Below are positions 31,701 through 38,486 of a DNA stretch of 48,259 nt, one piece after another. The DNA is from a virus. The DNA lies in the IMG/VR virus record IMGVR_UViG_3300023220_000133, positions 1 through 48,259 of that record; one strand, given 5' to 3'. The notes under the pieces are model-generated. The model saw nothing but the letters and a program-made list of their open reading frames with translations, did no database searches and was not told where the DNA came from. Positions within the stretch are counted from its first letter, which is position 1; the number at the start of each line of letters is the position of its first letter. Both the position numbers and the translations under genes were made by a program.

Positions 31701-31729
31701 TTGACACCCCTTCATTTAATATGTAATAT
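31701..31729 (+). promoter_or_regulatory. Promoter of RNA module 2
   Basis: TTGACA at 31701-31706, 17 bases, TAATAT at 31724-31729. It begins three bases after terminator T1. Expected start near 31736. Confidence 0.65.
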
Positions 31730-31735
31730 ATGACT

Positions 31736-31821
31736 GTCTAGACCATTTGAGATTCATGTTTACGGATCATCGAATAATAATCAGCCCCGCCTCTTAACAA
31801 TGCGTACACGGGCTGATTTTT
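31736..31821 (+). ncRNA. Putative small RNA 2 (about 86 nt)
   Basis: Bounded by promoter 31701-31729 and terminator 31779-31821. Almost the same length as RNA 1, but no clear sequence similarity to it. It starts with the palindrome GTCTAGAC and has an unstructured AU-rich centre. No start codon with a ribosome binding site. Confidence 0.45.
31779..31821 (+). terminator. Intrinsic terminator T2
   Basis: AATCAGCCCCG (31779-31789) pairs with CGGGCTGATT (31809 on, one bulged C) before five T residues. The minus strand version is followed by ATTATTATT, so it may also stop leftward transcription. Confidence 0.7.
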
Positions 31822-31823
31822 CG

Positions 31824-31852
31824 TTGACCTTTCTCCGTATCATTGATAATAT
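31824..31852 (+). promoter_or_regulatory. Promoter of RNA module 3
   Basis: TTGACC at 31824-31829, 17 bases, TAATAT at 31847-31852. Starts just after terminator T2. Expected start near 31859. Confidence 0.6.
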
Positions 31853-32042
31853 ACGCATATGAACTTTGACCCGTACGGTCTTTGCTAACAACAGAGCCTC
31901 CCACACCTCTCGAATGAATCTGCGCACCCTGGCGAGGTCAGTAATAACTACGCGAAGTACCTCAGTCTCAGAGAGTGGCGCAAGCTAAGTCCTCGGTATC
32001 AATTCCGGGTTTCGTGTGGTTTTAAATTTAAAGGAGAATATC

Positions 32043-32099
32043 ATGACAGAGCAAGAACGGTTAATCGAGGGGCGCCTTGATATTGAAGAGCGCGTCTGA
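32043..32099 (+). CDS. Possible leader peptide inside the structured RNA
   Basis: 18 residues (MTEQERLIEGRLDIEERV) behind a good ribosome binding site (AAAGGAGAATATC). It ends before a repeated GAGCGCG (32087 on and 32109 on) and the densely paired 3' half. It may be a leader peptide, or the remnant of a truncated helical protein. Confidence 0.3.
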   Translation: MTEQERLIEGRLDIEERV

Positions 32100-32324
32100 A
32101 TTCACTAGAGCGCGGGGCTGCATAGCATCCGCATATTAAGACCCTACCAAAGGGCAAACTAGCGCTGTACCCTCTGCATGCACGGTGCCGCCATAAAGGG
32201 GTGATCCTTCGGGATTGGGTGTTTACAGCTGGACTAAGACCCTGATGACGCGCTGATGCTAGATATCGGGACCGCCAGACACCCCTCGTTTCCTCGTAAG
32301 AGGGCTTAAATCCTAGCAATAGGT

Positions 32325-32362
32325 AGCCCCTGCATTATCTTAGGATTTTGTGGGGGCTTTTT
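32325..32362 (+). terminator. Intrinsic terminator T3, pseudoknotted with an upstream stem
   Basis: AGCCCC at 32325-32330 pairs with GGGGCT at 32353-32358, followed by TTTTT. Its 5' strand lies in the loop of the 8-bp AAATCCTA/TAGGATTT stem, so the two stems are interleaved. They would form a 3' pseudoknot or alternate with each other. Confidence 0.65.
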
Positions 32363-32587
32363 AATACAGTTGCGCCGCTCAAAGGCAGGGAACCAATGGC
32401 GGCGCGGGAGAGTGAAGCGAGGTGGGGAAACGCCCCGAAATCAGAACATGATTATCTTATATGGAACATACAGTATATGCAAGGGTAAAGTTAACTAGTG
32501 ACCCACCTGAGCCACATCTTAGGACTTGCAGTTACGTATGACGGAACATGCCAACGCCGCCATGCTACACGAAGCAACCATTTATTT
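32363..32587. other. Gene-free stretch between convergent transcripts
   Basis: No convincing gene. It has a perfect GCGCCGC (32372-32378) / GCGGCGC (32399-32405) stem, a GGGG-AAAC-GCCCC hairpin near 32424-32436, and the palindrome-like CATACAGTATATG near 32468. On the minus strand TTGCAT-17-TAAGAT, ending near 32455, could be a promoter antisense to the structured RNA. Plausible for a replication, packaging or regulatory site, but nothing decides which. Confidence 0.4.
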
Positions 32588-32911
32588 TTAATCGTGATGA
32601 CCTTCATTGTATTGCTCCCAATTATCTATAGCCATTTGACGGATATCTATCCCCCAATGCTCGTTAAATGCCTCTAAGCTCATTTTGTGCCTCGCGTAGG
32701 GGCCATGTTGATGTATATCAGGGTCAAGGCCCACAACGTACCTATGATCCTTCCTGCTGCCATAAGGCTCGTGATGTGGAGAGCATGGCTTTCCTGTGAT
32801 TTCACACCCTCTATCACGTACCCAGTTATGGTATCTCTGAAGCTCAGCGGTCATCTTATTGCGCTTGATTTTTGTCTTGCCGTGTTTTGGTGCCTTGGGC
32901 CTGTTAATCAT
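32588..32911 (-). CDS. DUF968-like HNH-fold nuclease
   Basis: 107 residues. Basic N-terminus (INRPKAPKHGKTKIKRNK), then CEITGKPCSPHHEPYGSRKD, VVGLDPDIHQHGPYARHKMS, FNEHWGIDI. The C.iTG..p..pHH......R..D...vpl....H..gp...h pattern is that of the small phage recombination nucleases (DUF968/Ref-like) often found with NinB. Last gene of the leftward operon; likely processes branched DNA. Overlaps the HNH gene before it by 8 bases. Confidence 0.7.
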   Translation of the reverse strand: MINRPKAPKHGKTKIKRNKMTAELQRYHNWVRDRGCEITGKPCSPHHEPYGSRKDHRYVVGLDPDIHQHGPYARHKMSLEAFNEHWGIDIRQMAIDNWEQYNEGHHD

Positions 32912-33221
32912 TGATCACACCATTCAATCGCAGCCGATCAAACATATGATCCAGATATTGCTTCGTCTCATCAAAGGTATATAGAAACTTTGTAATCTCT
33001 TCTTTCGTTGGCAACCTGTGAGCCTTCTTTACGTTGCAAGCCTCACACGCTAAAACAATATTAATCCAGTTCGCCGTACCACCGAGAGCACGGGCGATGA
33101 AGTGGTCCTTAGTCCACCCAGTAGACGTGCGGGTCTGTTGCTTTGATTTCATTGTTTTGTCACAATAAAAACATTTGCCACCCTGCCTCTTATATTTACT
33201 AATTGCGGACCTCGATGCCAT
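32904..33221 (-). CDS. HNH endonuclease
   Basis: 105 residues. CFYC, then WTKDHFIARALGGTANWINI, VLACEACNVKKAH: the paired CxxC zinc ligands and the DH...N...H catalytic core of an HNH (McrA-type) nuclease are all present. It sits in the recombination operon. Phage HNH proteins of this size act in packaging, recombination or host DNA degradation; its location far from the terminase argues against packaging. Confidence 0.85.
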   Translation of the reverse strand: MASRSAISKYKRQGGKCFYCDKTMKSKQQTRTSTGWTKDHFIARALGGTANWINIVLACEACNVKKAHRLPTKEEITKFLYTFDETKQYLDHMFDRLRLNGVIND

Positions 33222-33233
33222 CTCACCCTCCTG

Positions 33234-33407
33234 TTATTTGATCGAATCAACCCTATACCCATCCCTCACGAAGTCGCTCGCCGTGTAATTATCCCAGCCC
33301 ATAGCCTTCATGGCTTCAACATAATCATTGAGGACCGTTAGAGAGTCGCCCCCCGTAAATAATGGGTTTGTGTCTCCGTTAGATCGCTTTACTGTGTATT
33401 GCTTCAT
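33234..33407 (-). CDS. Hypothetical small protein
   Basis: 57 residues, MKQYTVKRSNGDTNPLFTGG, then GWDNYTASDFVRDGYRVDSI. Strong GAAGGAGGG upstream of the ATG at 33407. No family recognised. Probably a small soluble protein. Confidence 0.6.
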   Translation of the reverse strand: MKQYTVKRSNGDTNPLFTGGDSLTVLNDYVEAMKAMGWDNYTASDFVRDGYRVDSIK

Positions 33408-33444
33408 GTCGCCCTCCTTCTCTGTGTTGTGCCCTATTGGGCGG

Positions 33445-33612
33445 TTAATCTTTCATTTGAAAATATACCGATCTGGCCATCCATAGAAATATCCCCACAA
33501 GTGCGCCAGCGAATGCACCGGCGAACGATTCCAGTGAATAGTATCCATGAAGATTGCCACTTATGACAAATCCCAGAGACGCAAATCCGCCCGTCAATAT
33601 TATAGCCATCAT
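33445..33612 (-). CDS. Small two-helix membrane protein
   Basis: 55 residues. MAIILTGGFASLGFVISGN and FAGAFAGALVGIFLWMARSV are membrane helices. The start ATG (33612, or 33609) directly follows the NinB stop, with GGGAGATAA as ribosome binding site. Function unknown. Confidence 0.65.
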   Translation of the reverse strand: MMAIILTGGFASLGFVISGNLHGYYSLESFAGAFAGALVGIFLWMARSVYFQMKD

Positions 33613-34056
33613 TTATCTCCCTTGATCATCAGGGTGTCTTAGCTGAAATCCCCGAGTGAGGTAATACCTGTATATGCTTTCCATATATTCGGTCATTTGT
33701 TTTTTGTCCATGGCTCGCGTGACAGGCCAGTCCGCTATTAAATCCATGCGGTCTTCAAAGTTTAGATGTCCAAAAAACTTGTTAAATCGCCGGTTATATG
33801 CTTCACTGTCCCTGCACAGTATAGGCACACCAATGCTAAGCTTGCACTGCGCTCGATACTCCAGAGAGGTATAGCTATCGTTCTGACTGTTGAGGTCGCC
33901 CATGACCATGCCCTGCCAGCGGTTCTGAAGCATGGACCGCGTAGGCAGCTTATCAGATATATCAACCTGAAACGGCAAATCCTTCCGCTCAACAAAAGCA
34001 AGGACGCTTGCGCGGTCTCGCTCATCCCTGATTGTCCTATGCTGCTGTTTGGCCAT
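33613..34056 (-). CDS. ninB: NinB-like recombination mediator
   Basis: 147 residues, close to lambda NinB (Orf). The core RSMLQNRWQGMVMGDLNSQN, then SLEYRAQCKL matches RS..QN...W..L.D........ of the NinB family, which loads annealase onto SSB-coated DNA. It is encoded near SSB and a Rad52-like protein, in keeping with a phage recombination pathway. The divergence in the first 40 residues leaves some doubt. Confidence 0.75.
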   Translation of the reverse strand: MAKQQHRTIRDERDRASVLAFVERKDLPFQVDISDKLPTRSMLQNRWQGMVMGDLNSQNDSYTSLEYRAQCKLSIGVPILCRDSEAYNRRFNKFFGHLNFEDRMDLIADWPVTRAMDKKQMTEYMESIYRYYLTRGFQLRHPDDQGR

Positions 34057-34094
34057 AACACCCTCCTTGTTTACTGTAATACATGGTTAATCAT

Positions 34095-34325
34095 TCACGA
34101 AAAACTGATCATAAGCTTAAGTCTGGCGATACGCACACCGTAGCATGTATCGCGAGAAATGGTCCTTTTGAACAGTTTTAGAAATCTCCAGCCAATATAT
34201 TGCTCTTTGAATTTCAGACCCGTCATTTCTCCATTTACGGTATTAACCATCCCGCGGGCGAGCGTCGCGACCACCAGTGCCAACCCAAAACTCATAAAAA
34301 ATACGGCGATTGTATCTCTATCCAT
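34095..34325 (-). CDS. Small membrane protein
   Basis: 76 residues. One N-terminal membrane helix (TIAVFFMSFGLALVVATLAR), then a basic soluble part (WRFLKLFKRTISRDTCYGVR). AAAGGAGAG precedes the ATG at 34325. Not recognised. Confidence 0.6.
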   Translation of the reverse strand: MDRDTIAVFFMSFGLALVVATLARGMVNTVNGEMTGLKFKEQYIGWRFLKLFKRTISRDTCYGVRIARLKLMISFS

Positions 34326-34377
34326 AACACTCTCCTTTGTTCATTATAACATAATTCCCTTTAGTTACAAGGGGTTA

Positions 34378-34830
34378 TTAGAATATTGGGTCGTTGTCAT
34401 CCAGACCACCGCCGAAGCCGCCGCCCTGATTTGTACCGATGCTCTGGTCATAGCTATTGCCAGCACCTCCCTGATTATCCGCGCGACCGCCTAACATGGT
34501 TAGTTCACCCCTATAACGTTGGAGGACTATTTCAGAAACCTTGACCGTCTGGCCGTCTTTCTCGTAAGTCCGATGCTGTATGGAACCTTCCACATATACC
34601 AGAGAGCCCTTCTTGAGGTAATTCTGTGCAGTCTTGCCAAGGTGTTCATTGAAGACAATTATGTCATGCCACGTTGTCTTGGTCACACGCTCGCCGGTTT
34701 CTTTTGATTTCCATGACTCGTCTGTAGCAAGCGAGAAGCTAACCACCTGACTACCGTTGCCCATTGTGCGGCAAACCGGGTCTTTTCCCAATCGCCCAGC
34801 GAGGATTACGCGGTTTACTGATCCAGCCAT
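34378..34830 (-). CDS. ssb: Single-stranded DNA-binding protein
   Basis: 150 residues. OB-fold pattern: SVNRVILAGRLGKDPVCRTM, GSQVVSFSLATDESWK, TTWHDIIVFNEHLGKTAQNY, LKKGSLVYVEGSIQHRTYEK. A Gly-rich linker leads to the acidic tip DDNDPIF, the protein-interaction tail of bacterial SSBs (usually DDDIPF). It coats ssDNA for replication and annealing. The stop/start overlap with the next gene suggests coupling. Confidence 0.95.
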   Translation of the reverse strand: MAGSVNRVILAGRLGKDPVCRTMGNGSQVVSFSLATDESWKSKETGERVTKTTWHDIIVFNEHLGKTAQNYLKKGSLVYVEGSIQHRTYEKDGQTVKVSEIVLQRYRGELTMLGGRADNQGGAGNSYDQSIGTNQGGGFGGGLDDNDPIF

Positions 34831-35540
34831 TACACTACATCCTTTCTCTCTTTAAAATTAATACCTGTGATTTTAGTTGAATGGTTTTCTTTCTTTGCCA
34901 TTCCCAAAATCATCGCGTCAAACTCTTGCGGCCTGTTGATGTAAAACCATCCGGCTGCTGTTTTCCTGTCTACAATCTCAGGGTCGTAATATGTACGGAT
35001 TGATGCAGCGCGGCCCATTGCAGAAACTTTTGTGGTAGTTTGTTTTTCCGCTCTCTTGGTGGCCTTCTTAGCCTCTTCCGCGATCCTATCCGCTTCCTTG
35101 CGGGCTTTTAAATCCGTTCCCTCTCTAGCCTTTCTCACAGCCTCGTCTGCTATGCGCTGCTTTTCTGCGGCCTCCTCTTGCTCTCTTTTCTTTATCTCCG
35201 CACTAAGCCGCGCCTGTTCCGTTAGGTAGGGCCTTAAAGCCTGCTTACATGTGGCTATGACATCCTCTAATTTCTTTTTAAGAGGGTTATATCTGGCCTG
35301 TACTTCTTTCTTGCCATCATCAAAAACGGCAGCTTCGGCCTTCCTGTTTGTTTCCCGCGTCTTCTCTGCGGCCTGTGATAGGCGCATTAGGGTTTGAACA
35401 GATTCCGCCTGCTCTCCGCTTTCAATTGGATCACCATCAAGAAAATGTCCGGCCTGCTCTTCAAGGTCAAGAATTTCCTCTTGAGATATTTCAAACGGTG
35501 TTTTCTCTGGTGGGTTATTATCCCCTACTTGTGCAGTCAT
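34830..35540 (-). CDS. Coiled-coil recombination-operon protein
   Basis: 236 residues. A central long coiled coil (AEIKKREQEEAAEKQRIADE, then AVRKAREGTDLKARKEADRI) lies between a helical N-terminal part and a compact C-terminus (VSAMGRAASIRTYYDPEIVD, RKTAAGWFYINRP). Proteins of this design are common between annealase and SSB genes in phages; their function is unclear. May be an accessory to the annealase. Confidence 0.65.
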   Translation of the reverse strand: MTAQVGDNNPPEKTPFEISQEEILDLEEQAGHFLDGDPIESGEQAESVQTLMRLSQAAEKTRETNRKAEAAVFDDGKKEVQARYNPLKKKLEDVIATCKQALRPYLTEQARLSAEIKKREQEEAAEKQRIADEAVRKAREGTDLKARKEADRIAEEAKKATKRAEKQTTTKVSAMGRAASIRTYYDPEIVDRKTAAGWFYINRPQEFDAMILGMAKKENHSTKITGINFKERKDVV

Positions 35541-36238
35541 GATCTGTCTCCATAATTATCGTGTTTATCCTCGAAAGGGCTTGCATCGGTGTCTTGAAGT
35601 TGAGATTTTCGCTTTTCTTTGTGGGCGTCCATACTGTTCTTCTCTTTGTGCCATTCAGGGAATCGCTTCGCAACATCGTTGTACCAAAACCTGAACCCTT
35701 CGCTCTGCCATAATGATTGTAATTGAGCAACGTCTTCAACGGCGTCAATGTCGCGATGAAAACCTAGTGCCTGTTGTTCAAGTTTTGTCTTCGGAACCTC
35801 GTTCTTTTTGGCTTCATGCTTTTGCGTCTGCTCTTGGACATATTTATTGTCATCAAACTTGCCTTCGAACACATCAGAGTTAAACCCTAGCAAGGCAAGC
35901 CCCTTTGTAACGCCATCCGTTGTGGCCTTTTTGAGTGCGTCGGCGTCGGCCTTCTTTGCCTGTCCTTTAAGGAATAAATCACAACCACCAAACTGAGGGC
36001 CGCAGACATTATCCCTCGACCCATGCCAGAGGGTGACCTTCATTGCTACCGTGCCGTTCCCTGGGTAGCTAGGTTCTGCCGTCCAGCCCCACCCTATACC
36101 GACAGGGCCGAATAGCGCTGTAGCGGCTTTAATCTGCTTCTGAGCGTCGATTGCTGTGAACTTGCGCCCGAATGAAACTTCTTTTGTGTCGTCTGGGTTG
36201 GTTTTGCACACCTTATCCCATATATCCATGTTACTCAT
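35537..36238 (-). CDS. Rad52-like single-strand annealing protein
   Basis: 233 residues. Conserved elements: EVSFGRKFTAIDAQKQIKAA, FGPVGIGWGW, VTLWHG, then the Rad52/Sak-type DADALKKATTDGVTKGLALL, GFNSDVFEGKFDDNKYV. In Rad52-superfamily phage annealases the conserved KATTDA..KAL..LG...D.Y.GKFDD end follows a beta sheet with W..E, as here. It anneals complementary ssDNA during phage recombination. The C-terminal 80 residues are charged and probably flexible. Exact subgroup not assigned. Confidence 0.8.
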   Translation of the reverse strand: MSNMDIWDKVCKTNPDDTKEVSFGRKFTAIDAQKQIKAATALFGPVGIGWGWTAEPSYPGNGTVAMKVTLWHGSRDNVCGPQFGGCDLFLKGQAKKADADALKKATTDGVTKGLALLGFNSDVFEGKFDDNKYVQEQTQKHEAKKNEVPKTKLEQQALGFHRDIDAVEDVAQLQSLWQSEGFRFWYNDVAKRFPEWHKEKNSMDAHKEKRKSQLQDTDASPFEDKHDNYGDRS

Positions 36239-36423
36239 TATATTTCCCTTATCTGCGTGAGTTTATCTATGAACCAGTCAAGCCTGTCCTTGGGTATCTC
36301 AATGCTATCTACGTGCTCCAGCATGACGAGTCCAGACGAGAAGTCTGCGCGAACGGCATATTCAACGCCGCTGCCATCCGCGTATTTATCTTCAAATTCT
36401 ATCTTTGTTGGTTTATCGGTCAT
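36238..36423 (-). CDS. Hypothetical small protein, paired with 36420-36623
   Basis: 61 residues, MTDKPTKIEFEDKYADGSGV. Ends with IEIPKDRLDWFIDKLTQIRE. Its C-terminal half has the same strand-P-K-helix pattern as the gene upstream (SFPKETIPAIIEALTAVG). The pair may be a diverged duplication. Confidence 0.6.
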   Translation of the reverse strand: MTDKPTKIEFEDKYADGSGVEYAVRADFSSGLVMLEHVDSIEIPKDRLDWFIDKLTQIREI

Positions 36424-36623
36424 TTCTCATTCCCTACTGCTGTTAGTGCTTCAATGATTGCCGGTATTGTCTCTTTTGGAAAAGATAGCTGAGCATCCTT
36501 TTGCCCCATTCTGATATCACCCTCAAAAGTGCCGAGAACACCATTGTATTTATATATTCTTATAGTTTTGGTGCCGCTCGTCTCAATCGTATAGACAAGT
36601 TCTGTTTTCACTGTCTCACTCAT
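36420..36623 (-). CDS. Hypothetical small protein, paired with 36238-36423
   Basis: 67 residues, MSETVKTELVYTIETSGTKT. Beta-rich, then AQLSFPKETIPAIIEALTAV. Four-base overlap with the downstream partner. The fold resembles its neighbour; function unknown. Confidence 0.6.
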   Translation of the reverse strand: MSETVKTELVYTIETSGTKTIRIYKYNGVLGTFEGDIRMGQKDAQLSFPKETIPAIIEALTAVGNEK

Positions 36624-36641
36624 TGTCTCTCTCCATTCTAT

Positions 36642-36797
36642 TTACTTGGTATGCAGCGGGACAATAAACGATCCCACAAACCAGAGCGTCGCGTTAATTG
36701 TGGCAAATTCTCCGCCGTGCCACATTATGACAAAACCAAGAATCATCATGCCTACTCTCTTCGTATAATATGCGCTACGTGTCCTCTCATCATTCAT
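36642..36797 (-). CDS. Small membrane protein
   Basis: 51 residues, MNDERTRSAYYTKRVGMMIL, then GFVIMWHGGEFATINATLWF, VGSFIVPLHTK. Two short hydrophobic helices. GAGGAAAGAG precedes the ATG at 36797. Unknown function. Confidence 0.55.
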   Translation of the reverse strand: MNDERTRSAYYTKRVGMMILGFVIMWHGGEFATINATLWFVGSFIVPLHTK

Positions 36798-36823
36798 CGC
36801 TCTTTCCTCTCATGTTGTAGTGA

Positions 36824-37111
36824 TTACTTGGTGGGTTTCTTAAACCCTTTAGCGTTTCCAAACCTGCCCTTAGCTAGTTCCAGCCTCCTCCGCGCATTGT
36901 TGACCTCTCTTTCGCAGTAGGCCATTGAACAAGCCTTTGCGTCATCAAAATCATCGAACCACTGATGAGCCTCAGACCATTTAGCCTCCCTTCTTTCCTT
37001 AAGAACGCTATCTACCTCAAGAAAAACACTTTTATCGGTTTCGCGAATAACCCCTAGGGCCTCTATGGGTTCGCCCCACGCTGCCTTTTTAACGCGATAC
37101 ATTATCTTCAT
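36824..37111 (-). CDS. Hypothetical protein
   Basis: 95 residues from ATG 37111 (GGAGA upstream; the in-frame ATG at 37123 is part of that ribosome binding site). MKIMYRVKKAAWGEPIEALG, then charged helices (CEREVNNARRRLELAKGRFG). The N-terminal half has a beta-barrel-like pattern (VIRETDKSVFLEV). Not recognised. Confidence 0.65.
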   Translation of the reverse strand: MKIMYRVKKAAWGEPIEALGVIRETDKSVFLEVDSVLKERREAKWSEAHQWFDDFDDAKACSMAYCEREVNNARRRLELAKGRFGNAKGFKKPTK

Positions 37112-37168
37112 CTCAATCTCCATTAGTTACAGTTATTACTTTTCACACAGCCTCGCCCATCAATACTC

Positions 37169-37744
37169 TTAACGAAGGCTCGCGCCAGTCTGTTTCGGCC
37201 CCGTCTTGCCTCTTGGCATTTCAACGGCTTTCTCAATACTCATTCTCTTCATTCTCAGCACCAATGATGGGCGAGATATCCCGGCAACTTTGGCCAATTC
37301 GTTCATTGTGTAAACTTTGCCTTTGTATGTAACGCCGCATTTATTTCGCCATGTATCTTTGCACTTCTCGAAACCCCGCGCCGTATTACAGGCATGACAC
37401 GACGCAACTAAATTCGACAGATTGTTGTTAGACTTATCATCGTCAACGTGATCAATGTCCAAAACGTCCCAGCCAACCACCTCGTCGCACCAGTGACAGG
37501 AAAACGGACCCGCGCCCTGAGCGTCGTAATAAACTTTCCTGTGCTCATATACATAGCCATTTTTTGTCGCCAAAGGATGGTCTTCATCATAAATGACAAC
37601 ATAGCCCGCGCTATGATTTATCTTTAGCGCTCTTGTCATGATCTTATCTGTAGTGCCATTGCGCCATTTACGCATGTAGTGCATCAAGCATAATCCAGTT
37701 GTGGGTGTAGAGTCCCTATGACAATCATCGACTGAGCATTGCAT
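37169..37744 (-). CDS. Free-standing HNH homing-type endonuclease
   Basis: 191 residues. N-terminal CSVDDC, CLMHY module (possible zinc finger). The HNH core contains NGYVYEHRKVYYDAQGAGPF, SCHWCDEVV, LDIDHVDDDKSNNNLSNLVA, SCHACNTARG, with zinc CxxC pairs and catalytic DH..N..N. A C-terminal NUMOD-like helix-turn-helix follows (YTMNELAKVAGISRPSLVLR). The gene sits in a non-coding pocket with strong leader hairpins upstream, as mobile endonucleases often do. Probably a late insertion into the operon. Confidence 0.85.
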   Translation of the reverse strand: MQCSVDDCHRDSTPTTGLCLMHYMRKWRNGTTDKIMTRALKINHSAGYVVIYDEDHPLATKNGYVYEHRKVYYDAQGAGPFSCHWCDEVVGWDVLDIDHVDDDKSNNNLSNLVASCHACNTARGFEKCKDTWRNKCGVTYKGKVYTMNELAKVAGISRPSLVLRMKRMSIEKAVEMPRGKTGPKQTGASLR

Positions 37745-37761
37745 TGTATAATCTCTTTTAT

Positions 37762-37821
37762 GGAAAGCTTGCGTTGTGAATAAGGAGCATGTATTGTCCT
37801 CTTAGATAAGGGAAGCTTTCC
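37762..37821 (-). promoter_or_regulatory. Leader stem upstream of the HNH gene
   Basis: On the minus strand GGAAAGCTT (37821-37813) pairs perfectly with AAGCTTTCC (37770-37762), 18 bases upstream of the ATG at 37744. It encloses 42 bases containing an AGGAGC-like sequence. Could hold back translation of early readthrough mRNA. Confidence 0.45.
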
Positions 37822-37838
37822 GGTAACCCTTCTCTCAT

Positions 37839-37868
37839 GGCCTCGGATGTTTCTAGCATCGCGAGGCC
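37839..37868 (-). promoter_or_regulatory. Strong hairpin between regulator and HNH gene
   Basis: On the minus strand GGCCTCG, one bulged base, GATG, loop CTAGAAA, CATC, CGAGGCC: 11 pairs. No U-run follows, so it is not a standard terminator. It may stabilise the upstream mRNA end or mark the boundary of the inserted HNH cassette. Confidence 0.5.
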
Positions 37869-37889
37869 CAACCTTTATTGCACACCCTG

Positions 37890-38108
37890 TTAGTTATTGC
37901 AACATCTTTTCATGGCAACATCCAAATTAAAATCAAGAACCTCTGATAGCCTGCAAGCCAGATCGTAGCTTATGCCTTTGCGCCCGTTCTCAATCTCCCA
38001 TACGTAGCTTTTTGAGGTATTGGCTTTTTCAGCAACGGATTCCAGGGAATACCCAAAAACCTTGCGACGGGATTTAATGAACTTTCCCAATTTAATTTTG
38101 TCGATCAT
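37890..38108 (-). CDS. Xre/Cro-type helix-turn-helix regulator
   Basis: 72 residues: MIDKIKLGKFIKSRRKVFGY, SLESVAEKANTSKSYVWEIE, NGRKGISYDLACRLSEVLDF. The HTH_3 fold is complete (helix 2 SLESVAEKAN, recognition helix SKSYVWEIENG). Start at 38108 has GGGAG upstream and overlaps the preceding stop by 4 bases. No dimerisation or cleavage domain is attached, so it is a Cro-like rather than a CI-like protein. Possible target: the divergent promoters at 39976-40066. Confidence 0.88.
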   Translation of the reverse strand: MIDKIKLGKFIKSRRKVFGYSLESVAEKANTSKSYVWEIENGRKGISYDLACRLSEVLDFNLDVAMKRCCNN

Positions 38109-38284
38109 TTCTTCTTCTCCCTTAACCATGTTGCTGTATTGTCGCAGCCTATTGCTATTGCTTCCAGTAGCTGTACGTCTGTAACATCACCGGGTAGCGC
38201 GTCTATTGAAGCCAGGACAAACTCTCCCCATTTATCTTGAATTGTCTCCAGTGCGCTCTCAATCTTCTCCTGTTTGTTCATCAT
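38105..38284 (-). CDS. Hypothetical small protein
   Basis: 59 residues, MMNKQEKIESALETIQDKWG, then ASIDALPGDVTDVQLLEAIA. Helical. AGGAGAGAATG gives the start; the second ATG at 38281 is equally possible. Coupled to the regulator downstream. Unknown function. Confidence 0.6.
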   Translation of the reverse strand: MMNKQEKIESALETIQDKWGEFVLASIDALPGDVTDVQLLEAIAIGCDNTATWLREKKK

Positions 38285-38486
38285 TCTCTCCTATGGTATG
38301 CTCTTGTAGCTCTTGCCTTTCGAGCGAATTTAGTTTATCTTTAGCGTTGCGAAAGGTAGGCAAATCAATCACGCCATTCCCGTATAAAAACAGAATTGAC
38401 CTATTACACCTCTCGTACTCTGAATGCCCGGTCCAATCCGCGCAATAATTTGAAGGCCCCCATTTTCTGCTATAGTCATCAATCAT
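38259..38486 (-). CDS. Hypothetical protein
   Basis: 75 residues from ATG 38486 (AGGGG upstream): MIDDYSRKWGPSNYCADWTG, then RCNRSILFLYGNGVIDLPTF. The upstream extension present in the open frame lies within another gene and is not used. Two Cys. Not recognised. Confidence 0.6.
   Translation of the reverse strand: MIDDYSRKWGPSNYCADWTGHSEYERCNRSILFLYGNGVIDLPTFRNAKDKLNSLERQELQEHTIGENDEQTGED

Larger units (their letters stand above)
31859..32362 (+). ncRNA. Putative long structured RNA (about 500 nt)
   Basis: This stretch lacks a protein-like reading frame and carries many complementary pairs: GACC/GGTC at 31868-31880; CCACAC 31901-31906 with GTGTGG 32014-32019; GAGGT 31934-31938 with ACCTC 31959-31963; GGGTGTTT 32217-32224 with AGACACCC 32277-32284, beside a GATCC-TTCG-GGATT hairpin (32203-32216); CCTC-GTAA-GAGG at 32292-32303. 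At the 3' end AAATCCTA (32308-32315) pairs with TAGGATTT (32341-32348), interleaved with the terminator stem. The only translated candidate is an 18-codon frame at 32043. A phage ornate-RNA type (as with ROOL or GOLLD) or a regulatory leader is possible; I do not recognise the class. Confidence 0.5.

Noticed and set aside
32262-32285. Hammerhead ribozyme, suggested by CTGATGA near 32242
   Set aside because: The required GAAA and flanking stems are missing.
32041-32319. 92-codon minus-strand frame
   Set aside because: No ribosome binding site, Arg/Ser/Leu-rich shadow composition, and it covers the paired RNA on the other strand.
31859-32362. Group I intron or tmRNA in the structured region
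   Set aside because: GGACTAAG and GATATCGGGACC recall group I P7 elements, but the strands do not pair, no split gene flanks them, and no tRNA-like end of a tmRNA is present.
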